A DNA stretch of 32,768 nt from Candidatus Latescibacterota bacterium (GTDB taxonomy: Bacteria; Latescibacterota; UBA2968; UBA8231): the NCBI GenBank assembly GCA_022825185.1, contig JAJDYK010000023.1:1-32768 (forward strand), written 5' to 3'. Below, piece after piece: positions 1 to 7,610 of this stretch; the first letter of the stretch is position 1; every line of letters begins with the position of its first letter. Position numbers and translations under genes: made by a program. The notes below the pieces were generated by a model. It made no database searches. It was not told the DNA's origin and saw only the letters and a program-made list of their open reading frames with translations.

Positions 1-926
1 ATAGCCTGTCGATAGAGCTGAATCGCTTTGTCCGTCTCACCCCGCCTCGAATACAAGCGCGCCAATTCCCGGTAGAGAGCCGGATCGGTGGGGTCGTGGC
101 GGATCGCTTCGCGGTACTTGACAATGTCCGTGTCGATCGATCTCAGCATCTCGAATCGACGCATCACCTTCCGCCCACTCTCCTTCTGCCTTAGGCGCAT
201 CAGACAGTTGGCCAGATCGAAGTGCGCCTTCGTGTGGTGCGCATTGAACTGAATGGCCTTCTCGAGATGCTGGCGCGCACTCGCGAAATCCTTGGCGGCG
301 AGCTGTAGCGCACCTAAGTGCGCCCAAGTGTCCGCGTGGGTCGAGTCAATCTGCAGCGTTCTTCGCAAAACCACTTCGGCCGCGCTCCGTCGCCCCTGCT
401 TCCCCAGCAGGTAGCCCAGCAGATTGCGCGCCTCCACATCGTCGGGACGGATTCCCACTGCAATCTCCAGCGCTTCGATGGCTCCATCGTAGTCGCCTCG
501 CCGCTCCCGCAACTGCGCCAAAGCCTTGTGGGCGGGCTGATAGCCGCTATCGGCTTCTATCGCTCGCGCCATCAGTTCTTCCGCCTCTTCGTGGTGTCCC
601 GCTGCGGAGCGCACGGAGGCCAAGTTGTAATGGGCTGCCGCGTACTCGGGCTTGAGGGATATCGCTTGTTGGTACGACGACGCGGCTTGGTCGAGACGAC
701 CCTGCCGCGCCAGACTGTTGCCGAGATCGTAGTGGATGACCGGATCTTGTGGATCTAGCTGCACCGCGCGTCGCAGCAGTAGAATCGCTTCGGCGGATTC
801 ACCGCGCGCCGAATGCTCAAGCGCGCTGTCGAGCAGGGCTCGCGCGGTTTCCTGCTGCCGAACCGCCTGTTTCTCTACAGGCCCCTCGCAGGCGCTTAGT
901 AGGAAGAAGACGAGGACGGCGGGCAT
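1..926 (-). CDS. TPR-repeat lipoprotein, 3' end beyond window
   Basis: The reading frame opens at an ATG at 926 and stays open to the left edge, so about 308 residues are visible and the C-terminus is missing. The N-terminus is a lipoprotein signal (MPAVLVFFLLSAC, lipobox LSAC, Cys13). The rest is a chain of tetratricopeptide repeats of about 34 residues, each carrying the A..L..A..LDP type of pattern (for example RRAVQLDPQDPVIHYDLG and IRPDDVEARNLLGYLLGKQG). TPR lipoproteins are protein-interaction scaffolds, expected here on the periplasmic face of a membrane. An in-frame TAA 27 bases upstream excludes a longer start. The gene lies 24 bases after the parvulin gene and is the last visible member of the minus-strand surface operon, so it may be a scaffold for that machinery. 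The TPR fold and lipoprotein signal are read from the sequence; the partner is inferred. Confidence 0.85.
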   Translation of the reverse strand, partial: MPAVLVFFLLSACEGPVEKQAVRQQETARALLDSALEHSARGESAEAILLLRRAVQLDPQDPVIHYDLGNSLARQGRLDQAASSYQQAISLKPEYAAAHYNLASVRSAAGHHEEAEELMARAIEADSGYQPAHKALAQLRERRGDYDGAIEALEIAVGIRPDDVEARNLLGYLLGKQGRRSAAEVVLRRTLQIDSTHADTWAHLGALQLAAKDFASARQHLEKAIQFNAHHTKAHFDLANCLMRLRQKESGRKVMRRFEMLRSIDTDIVKYREAIRHDPTDPALYRELARLYSRRGETDKAIQLYRQA

Positions 927-950
927 GACACTCGCAGATCCAAGTACTCT

Positions 951-2555
951 TTAATTTTGGGCATCATCTTCGCGATCCCCCCAATCGGCTAGTACGGATC
1001 CCAACGCGTCTTCATGGACCACGACCTCGTCGGCGAAGTCCACGCGGAGTTGGACGAGCAACGAGTCCATCTTCTGATGCTCGGCGCGCAGACGGAGGAT
1101 CACTTCAATATTCCGTTCCACTGCCTCATAGGGACGCGCCGGTGTCTGACTCTTTTCGGCGATGCGCAGAACGGAATACCCGCCCGGTACTTCGAGGGGG
1201 CCTAGCAGCGCACCCACTTCCGAGTCGAGAGCGAGGGGCGCGAGGGCCCCTAAGAGCGGATTGTCCCTCGTGACGAGCCACATCGACCCGCCTCTTTTCT
1301 TCGTCACCTCGCGAATGCTGTGTACCCGTGCCAAGGAGTCGATGGGGGTCCCCGCTTCTGCTTGGCCTCGGAGTCGTTGCGCCAGCGTAAGGTCCGCGAC
1401 GAGGACCTCATCAACGCGAACCGTCGGACGCGGACCATACAACTCAGGATGTTTCTCGTAGTACGCCCGTTTCTCGACATCCGCTACCTCAATGCGACCG
1501 GCGACGACCCGCCGGAGGCTGTCGATCATCATTTCTTCCCTCAGCGCCTCGATCTGATCGCGCACCAGGGATTCGCGGTCCATGCCACGACGCTTGGCTT
1601 CCTCGACGACCAGCCGATCCCGGGCCTTCGTGCGCAACCAGCCCTGCATATCCTCCCCGGCGGCGGCCAGATCGACGTCGGATGACAAGAGCTGACCACC
1701 CGTCCAAGTACAAAGTGGCTCCGACGCTGGGCGATCTTCGCCCAGAGACTCACAGACTAGGCCATGCGCATCCGCCAAGCTGTCGGCAAAGGACTCGAAG
1801 ACGCGGCTCCTCTCGCGTACGCGGAACTCCTTGAGCACAGCATCCCACCAACTCGCCACGTTGGCGGGGCGACGGTCAATCAAGCGAAACACGTGAATCC
1901 CGTAGCGGGAAGTCAGAGGTTCTGGGTAGGTTTGACCAGGCTCCAGCGACAGAATCTGCTCTCTGATCTCCGGGAGCACCTGGGATACAGACATGTAGCT
2001 AAAGTAGCCCCCCAGGCCTCCTGTCTCGTGGTGAGTCGAACGTTCGACGGCGAGTACATCCATCGGCTCTCCCGCATCGAGAGCCTCGAGCACGCTCCAC
2101 GCATCGGCCTCATTCGCCAGCATCACGTGCTGGAGCAGCACCTCTTCGGTAAACCCCTCTTCAATGGCGAAGGTCTGGATGCCCGACGTATCGAGCCCCG
2201 CGCCGACCGCGACCGCGTTGAACAGGGCGCGCCAGAGGAGCTTGCTCTCGCGCTGCTCAAGGGCCGTTGCGATTTTCGGCGCTGCGTCCAGCTTCCTGCG
2301 TTGTCCCTCCAGCGCCAGCAACCGTCTGTCTATCATCGCATTTAGCAGTTGGCGTCTCGTGTCGAGACTGGCGGGATCTTGGCCGCGATGGGAAGAGGCG
2401 AGAAGCGTCGTCGCCATCTCGTCATACGCCCCGACATCAATCGTATCCCGGTCGATGACGGCGACGACGATAGGCTTCGGCTCGTATTGTTCGGTCTGTT
2501 CGCAGGCCAGCAATCCCGCTGTTAGCAAAATAACAGCGCGCGACGAGATCCTCAT
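951..2555 (-). CDS. Lipoprotein with two parvulin-type peptidyl-prolyl isomerase domains (SurA/PrsA-like)
   Basis: About 534 residues. I chose the ATG at 2555 because the protein then starts with a lipoprotein signal (MRISSRAVILLTAGLLAC, Cys18) and the start overlaps the stop of the upstream barrel gene in an ATGATGA arrangement; the open frame extends upstream only as an arginine/histidine-rich stretch. Domains in order: helical SurA-N-like region (about 30-130, with LLNAMIDRRLLALEGQRR), first rotamase domain (about 138-226: LLQHVMLANEADA, GGLGGYFSY, SRYGIHVFRLIDRRPA), a second helical segment, and a second rotamase domain (about 378-468: VRVDEVLVADL, KKRGGSMWLVTRDNP, GGYSVLRIAEK). SurA and PrsA fold secreted or outer-membrane proteins. 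Overlap with a putative barrel gene suggests a dedicated foldase for it or for the three large secreted proteins upstream. SurA is normally soluble, so lipid anchoring is more PrsA-like. The family is confident; the client is inferred. Confidence 0.85.
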   Translation of the reverse strand: MRISSRAVILLTAGLLACEQTEQYEPKPIVVAVIDRDTIDVGAYDEMATTLLASSHRGQDPASLDTRRQLLNAMIDRRLLALEGQRRKLDAAPKIATALEQRESKLLWRALFNAVAVGAGLDTSGIQTFAIEEGFTEEVLLQHVMLANEADAWSVLEALDAGEPMDVLAVERSTHHETGGLGGYFSYMSVSQVLPEIREQILSLEPGQTYPEPLTSRYGIHVFRLIDRRPANVASWWDAVLKEFRVRERSRVFESFADSLADAHGLVCESLGEDRPASEPLCTWTGGQLLSSDVDLAAAGEDMQGWLRTKARDRLVVEEAKRRGMDRESLVRDQIEALREEMMIDSLRRVVAGRIEVADVEKRAYYEKHPELYGPRPTVRVDEVLVADLTLAQRLRGQAEAGTPIDSLARVHSIREVTKKRGGSMWLVTRDNPLLGALAPLALDSEVGALLGPLEVPGGYSVLRIAEKSQTPARPYEAVERNIEVILRLRAEHQKMDSLLVQLRVDFADEVVVHEDALGSVLADWGDREDDAQN

Positions 2556-5194
2556 CATCGATCGGTTCCGAGACCCGCAAACACATCCACGAAGATCATG
2601 GTGTTCGTGTCGGCATCTTCTCCGTGAACGCTGCGTCGCGTCCACCGTATGCCGATGTTCGCGGTCAGCTCGTAGCCCAGATACGCCGCCTGATTGGAAA
2701 ACTGCGACGCTAAAGTCAAGCGACTGAAGTCGTCTTGGTAGTCAACGGCACCACCCTCAGGGCGGCTCTTCAGGTTATTGAAAAGCTCGTACTCGCTGCC
2801 AAGGCCGAGAGTCATCTGCGGGGAGATGCTATAGCTGACGAGAAAGAAGAAGAGTTCAGCCAGATCGCGCGTGCTGCGCTCACGTGGATTAGTCGGCGTA
2901 CGAGAAGAAAACCGCTGCTTCCACTGCGGCCACAAAAGCACAGTCTGCGTTGCCCAGAATTGACGATCGGCCTTGTTGATTAGACCCAAGAACCGCTCAT
3001 TCTGCGTTCCCACCGCCGCATCTCCCTGCTGATTGTAGGCGTCGTACTTGAGCTTCGTCTGCGTCGTAACGAATGGATTCCAATCTACCTGCAGGTAGAG
3101 GGTGTTGATAAAGGTATCCTGTGCGATCAACGGATCGCTGAAGTCCTGCATCGTACCGGGAGAGAAGGCCGGCTGCACCCACTGGATGAGATTGTCGGGG
3201 ATATCGTCCTTGACCGCGCGGACGAACTCCATTAGCTGGATCGACAGACTGCGCTGCGGATATTCCTTCTTCAGCGTCAGCAGACCGTACGTGGAAGCTG
3301 CCCGACGGTCGCTGGAGTGCTGTTCCATCCGCGAGCGCCCAACCATGAGGCGGCTGTTTGGCATCAGTTCGACACCAGCGTAGAGATTGTATCCCTTGCT
3401 GTCTCGCTTGTACGGATAATCCGCTTCCGTGTCGTTTTCAAAACGGTCGATGACGGTATTGTTGTTCATGTCCGTACCGAAAAGGAATTCGGGTGGATCG
3501 ACGTGGTAGCGGAAGAACGGCTCGCTGTAATCAGGCTGGTTGTTCTGGTTCTGATTGAAGTCGGAGATGAAGTCCTGGTTCTCGTCGAGACCCGGAAACA
3601 CCTCCCGGTCGGGGAATTGATTCTGGTTTGGAAACAAGGCACTCAGATTCACGGCGCGGCGCTGCCAGTCGGGAAAGCGATCTTGGTCGTCGTTATCGTC
3701 GATGAGTTCGTAGAGATAATTCTTCTCGTCTTCGTAATCGATGAAGCCTTGCGAGTCGGGAATGAACATAGATGTCGAGTACCCAGGCTCAACGCTAAAG
3801 AACTCCCCGTAGCCGAAGAAGGGGTACGCAATCTGCGATGCCGTGGCGTAATAAGCCTCAGACGCGTCGTGGGCGAGGGCTTGGTTGCTGCGGATGGTTT
3901 GGTTGGGGAACCGTCGGTTGCGCCGATTGCTCACGTACTCAGATCGGAGGTTGAAGCCCCCCACGTCGCTGATCGCCAGATTCACCCCTCGCAACTCGTT
4001 GCTCGAAGGAATCCCGTACTGAAAGCGGATAAATCGCTGGTTGGAGGCATCCGTGACGTTGCCCTCTGCTTGGGCGACGGGCAGGAAGGCCGGCTCTAGC
4101 GTCGCGTTGGTCTGCAAGTTCGATGCGACTTCTACGAGATAGTCGTTGGCCACGACCAGCCCCACTTCGATGCGCTCGATCTCCCGGAAATCGGTGATAT
4201 CCTCACCGGGGCCTGGTCGGAAATCGGTCTCAATGTTATATGTCAGGGTGACCGTATTGGAACCGCTGGCCTCTAGCAGGCCTTCGCGCGCCACACCCCC
4301 TTCGATGATCGGGTCGATCTCGGGATGCTCAACGCCGTTGATGAAGATGCGCTCGCGGAGCAGCAGTGCGCCGCCGACGCCATCTTCTGGCGAGTCGTCT
4401 GACAGGCGCACGATCAGCCGCTGGACATTTCCCGCATTCAGGCGACCGCCGAGGACGCCACGCAGCGAATTTTCGTCGAGGGAGAGCGCTGAGTTTTGGT
4501 GAAAGCTCGTCAGATACGTTCCACCCACTGTCGCGAAATCGCCGACGCCGACGCGTCCGTTCATGCCGAGTAACTGAGTGAAGGTCGTTTGGCGCGCCGC
4601 TCCTTGATCGACAGCGACAGCCACGCGCCCAGGCGAATCGGCCCGCGCCGCCAAGATGCTTACTCCGTATTTATCGGTCTGGAAGTCCCATTGCAGACCG
4701 TCGAACAGTGGTTTGGAGAAAGTGAGCGGCGTCATCGTGGTGCGGATGCCCTCGCCGATGGTCAGGGAGGTGTGGAACTGCCCCTTGGCCCCAGAGACCA
4801 CGATGAGACGATTGAACCACTGGCTGAAGTTCGGATCTTTCCAAATTCCGCTCCCGAAATCCCGCGGATACTCATTCGTGAAGTTGTAGATATTCCAGCC
4901 CTTGGTGAAATAATTGCCGTAGAGGTCGTAGTAGCGGTCGCCTTCGAGCTCGGTTCTCACATATCGCCGGTACTGGTTCCGAGCATAGTTGGTGTAAGCA
5001 CTCCCCTGCCAGCCGTATAGTGAGTAGAGCGCTTGGGGCAGATACCACTTCCGCAAAGTTGGAACCAGTGTCTCAGGACTGATTCGGGCTCCGTCCGTGA
5101 TGTAGGGATTGAACAGACCAATTTCGACAGCTCCACCTGGCGTCCCCTGCAGTAGCAGAACGGCTAGGGTGGAGCCGACCCATTTGCACTTCAT
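2555..5194 (-). CDS. Probable outer-membrane beta-barrel protein with Asp/Asn-rich insert
   Basis: 879 residues with a signal peptide (MKCKWVGSTLAVLLLQGTPGGA). I do not recognise a named family. Residues 45-240 and 600-879 are rich in aromatic, alternating polar/hydrophobic strands with short turns (LFFFLVSYSISPQMTLGLG, YLGYELTANIGIRWTRR, and a final MIFVDVFAGLGTDR), the look of a membrane barrel. Residues 260-360 look like a soluble domain (DFREIERIEVGLVVAND). Residues about 484-590 are packed with Asp, Asn and Gln in runs such as LIDDNDDQDRFPDW, LDENQDFISDFNQNQNNQPD and DMNNNTVIDRFENDTEAD, resembling calcium-binding type-3 thrombospondin loops. A GGGAGAG ribosome site precedes the ATG. It follows three secreted paralogs and overlaps the parvulin gene, so it may be a translocation or anchoring pore; that role is inference. 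A TonB-independent porin-like or structural barrel is the alternative. Confidence 0.65.
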   Translation of the reverse strand: MKCKWVGSTLAVLLLQGTPGGAVEIGLFNPYITDGARISPETLVPTLRKWYLPQALYSLYGWQGSAYTNYARNQYRRYVRTELEGDRYYDLYGNYFTKGWNIYNFTNEYPRDFGSGIWKDPNFSQWFNRLIVVSGAKGQFHTSLTIGEGIRTTMTPLTFSKPLFDGLQWDFQTDKYGVSILAARADSPGRVAVAVDQGAARQTTFTQLLGMNGRVGVGDFATVGGTYLTSFHQNSALSLDENSLRGVLGGRLNAGNVQRLIVRLSDDSPEDGVGGALLLRERIFINGVEHPEIDPIIEGGVAREGLLEASGSNTVTLTYNIETDFRPGPGEDITDFREIERIEVGLVVANDYLVEVASNLQTNATLEPAFLPVAQAEGNVTDASNQRFIRFQYGIPSSNELRGVNLAISDVGGFNLRSEYVSNRRNRRFPNQTIRSNQALAHDASEAYYATASQIAYPFFGYGEFFSVEPGYSTSMFIPDSQGFIDYEDEKNYLYELIDDNDDQDRFPDWQRRAVNLSALFPNQNQFPDREVFPGLDENQDFISDFNQNQNNQPDYSEPFFRYHVDPPEFLFGTDMNNNTVIDRFENDTEADYPYKRDSKGYNLYAGVELMPNSRLMVGRSRMEQHSSDRRAASTYGLLTLKKEYPQRSLSIQLMEFVRAVKDDIPDNLIQWVQPAFSPGTMQDFSDPLIAQDTFINTLYLQVDWNPFVTTQTKLKYDAYNQQGDAAVGTQNERFLGLINKADRQFWATQTVLLWPQWKQRFSSRTPTNPRERSTRDLAELFFFLVSYSISPQMTLGLGSEYELFNNLKSRPEGGAVDYQDDFSRLTLASQFSNQAAYLGYELTANIGIRWTRRSVHGEDADTNTMIFVDVFAGLGTDR

Positions 5195-5252
5195 GTCCAG
5201 CTCTCCCGTGTTAGTTTCCCGCCGCGTATCGTCATTAGATCAACCTTTCTAA

Positions 5253-7598
5253 CTAATAGGCTACACTTACCAGCAGGGTTTTGGCCTCCTGCCCTGCTTC
5301 TGTCGGCACCTCTATGCGGCAGACATAGATCCCGGGTGGCGCAGGCCGATCATCCACCATCCCATCCCACACTAGCTGCTGTGTCTTCCCTAGCTGGCCG
5401 GCGACGACTCGGAGCAGGTCCCCTGACAAGTTGTAAAGCCGTAGCTCAGCAGCAACTTTGGTGCGAAACAGATCGAAGGTAATGCGTAAATCGTCGTTGA
5501 TAGCGTCGCCGTTTGGCGTGATGACGCGGCTCGATGCAACGAGATTACGGATAGTACCTCCTGAGGTTGTGTTCGGCAAAAAGACGAAGAGGGCCTCTCG
5601 GTCCGTGCGATCGAACTCGCCATCGCCGTCGTCGTCAACTTCTAACGGCCTCACCTCTTGCCGATTATCCGGTTGTGCCGAGTTTGCCACGGCTGCGAGA
5701 AAGCGGGTGGGATTGCTCAGCGGTCGCGCCGTGAACATCACCTCCACTGAGTCCCGCAGCGTGCGTCGGGGCATGGCGACGACGAGCGTATCGACAGTGG
5801 ACTCGACAGACCCTTCGACCTCTTCACCATTGATGCGTAGCGACACATCCCGCACTTGCCCTGGCACGGGTAGAATTACGCGATCGAATCCCTGATCTCT
5901 GACCGTGAAGGTCGGTTGCAGCACGTAGCGAAAGTCCTGCCACTCGCCAGCGATGGCCTCGCGTGGATAGATCGCGGCCTCAACGCCCTTTTGCACCAGT
6001 GCTTCGTCGAAGTGCAGAGTCACCGCGTTGAGGACCGGCGTGATTTTAGGATCGTCGGTCTCCAGACTCACCCGCATTCGCAATAGCCGTCTAGGGGTGG
6101 GCGACCGAAAGGACTGGCCCGACGAAAGGTGCGGCTCACTCCAACCACTCCAGTCCGCCCCCTCCTTGGGCACTTCGACGATCTCACCCCGCACCACTTT
6201 GGGCAGCTTATTGTACTGCGCCTCCGTGATCTGCTCACCGTTCTTCTTGAAAAAGAATTGCTCCACATCGAGTTCATTGCCCGTTCGAGTCTGCACGGTG
6301 ATTCGGGTCCCCGGCGGGGTGTCGGCATCCCACGAGATCCCCGTAATGCTCTTGGCCCCCCCGAGGTCGATGAAATCGGATGTCAAGGCCGCTTGTGCCG
6401 GATAGCCAGCGGAATAGATGAATACTTCCAGCATGATATAGCCAACCCTTCTGTCCTGGACATCGAAGTGGTTCCAGAACAGATAGCGGCCGACTCGATC
6501 TTCTAGGTGGTGGTCGAAGACGTAGCGCACCGGTGCCCGGCTGTTATCGACGAGTGAAACGCGCGTGTAGTCAAAGGGACTGCGGAATGCATCGTCCCGG
6601 GCGATCGGCGTCCCGTCCGTCATCTCCAAATTGTAGCCGTTGTTGGTACCGCCGATTCCGAATGTCGTTCGGCCTAGATGATTGGGAGGCCACTGGTAGA
6701 ACACGATCCGGCTGACGTGGAAGAGGGCACCTAAATCCCACTCGAACCACATCCCGCCATCCTGCCAGAAGCGATTGAGGTTATTGGCAATCAAGGGCCA
6801 TGCATTATCGACGGTTCCATCGCGCAGCTCTTCCACTTTTGGGCGTCCCGAGCGGATCGTCCCCCCCCGATCAAAGGTCGTCAACGCGATATTATCGCCG
6901 ATCGCGGTCACCTCAATCTCGGCCAGCGCCGCGCCTTCCCCAACCTCGTGGGGCAGGAAACGGATGTAGTGCACGGGCTTGAAGTCCAGCGACTTGCCCA
7001 GCACCATGTTCTCGCCGGTCGCTACGTCTCCAAAATCCTCAATCGACAAGGGAATGACGATCTCTCCCAACTCGTTGGGCTCGGCAGTCGTGAACACGCG
7101 CTGGAATCGCCAGACATCCTCGGACGGAGACACCGTCGAACCTTCGCTGACAAAAACCGAGAAATCCCGGAAGGGGCGGACGTCGAGGGTGTCGGGAAAG
7201 ACCAAGCGGATCTCCTTCAGCAGGACGAGGCGGCCCAAGTCGATGTGTATCCACGCATTGTCGGGATCGGCACCGGCATCGGGCTGCCACCACGTGTCGT
7301 GGTCGTTATCGAACAGAAACCGAGCGTCGCGGTTGTTCGAGTGTGCCGTCAGACCACCGAAAACCTCACCACTTTTTCGGGTGGGATGTGAGAACAGGGA
7401 CATGTTATCCATCGGATCGGTGTCCGTTCCGTACCACCCCAGCTCGATCTTTCCGTCTTGCCGCAACTGAATGGCCCCAATCGGGCTCGTCCACTGCTGC
7501 CAATCACTGAGACGATCGAAGCGAATCTCATCAGCCACGGCGTGACTGGACAGCAGCCATGCGGCCATGGCGATGATATACAAGCTTGTTTTTGCCAT
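5253..7598 (-). CDS. Secreted discoidin-like protein with TPNGD/FlgD-Ig C-terminal domain (paralog 1 of 3)
   Basis: 781 residues, cleavable signal peptide ending near AVADE (about 22). Two discoidin (F5/8 type C)-like beta-sandwiches follow: about 85-235 (WWQPDAGADPDNAWIHIDLG, then FKPVHYIRFLPHE) and about 240-395 (WFEWDLGALFHVSRIVFYQW). Then comes a region shared with the next two genes (about 400-530, with the DWSGWSEP motif at 482-489), a second beta domain with GFDRVILPVPG near 570, and an acidic EF-hand-like loop DDDGDGEFDRTD (655-666) that the paralogs lack. The last 90 residues are a FlgD-Ig / T9SS-like domain starting at ITPNGDAINDD (693-703) with RLYNLSGDLLR and PPGIYVCRIEV. The protein ends VSVAY. 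Discoidin folds often bind carbohydrate or lipid surfaces. Its GGGAG ribosome site abuts the stop of paralog 2, 12 bases away. Export and surface location are confident; ligand unknown. Confidence 0.75.
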   Translation of the reverse strand: MAKTSLYIIAMAAWLLSSHAVADEIRFDRLSDWQQWTSPIGAIQLRQDGKIELGWYGTDTDPMDNMSLFSHPTRKSGEVFGGLTAHSNNRDARFLFDNDHDTWWQPDAGADPDNAWIHIDLGRLVLLKEIRLVFPDTLDVRPFRDFSVFVSEGSTVSPSEDVWRFQRVFTTAEPNELGEIVIPLSIEDFGDVATGENMVLGKSLDFKPVHYIRFLPHEVGEGAALAEIEVTAIGDNIALTTFDRGGTIRSGRPKVEELRDGTVDNAWPLIANNLNRFWQDGGMWFEWDLGALFHVSRIVFYQWPPNHLGRTTFGIGGTNNGYNLEMTDGTPIARDDAFRSPFDYTRVSLVDNSRAPVRYVFDHHLEDRVGRYLFWNHFDVQDRRVGYIMLEVFIYSAGYPAQAALTSDFIDLGGAKSITGISWDADTPPGTRITVQTRTGNELDVEQFFFKKNGEQITEAQYNKLPKVVRGEIVEVPKEGADWSGWSEPHLSSGQSFRSPTPRRLLRMRVSLETDDPKITPVLNAVTLHFDEALVQKGVEAAIYPREAIAGEWQDFRYVLQPTFTVRDQGFDRVILPVPGQVRDVSLRINGEEVEGSVESTVDTLVVAMPRRTLRDSVEVMFTARPLSNPTRFLAAVANSAQPDNRQEVRPLEVDDDGDGEFDRTDREALFVFLPNTTSGGTIRNLVASSRVITPNGDAINDDLRITFDLFRTKVAAELRLYNLSGDLLRVVAGQLGKTQQLVWDGMVDDRPAPPGIYVCRIEVPTEAGQEAKTLLVSVAY

Positions 7599-7610
7599 AG
7601 TCTTAACTCC

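Noticed and set aside
2556..2645. Upstream extension of the parvulin gene by 30 codons
   Set aside because: The added residues are Arg/His-rich with no signal, while the inner ATG gives a clean lipoprotein signal and overlaps the previous stop.
3317..4099. Long plus-strand open frame (260 codons) antisense to the barrel gene
   Set aside because: It has no recognisable domain, no ribosome site, and mirrors the strand-rich minus-strand protein; valine-rich composition is what a GC-rich coding gene gives on its complement.
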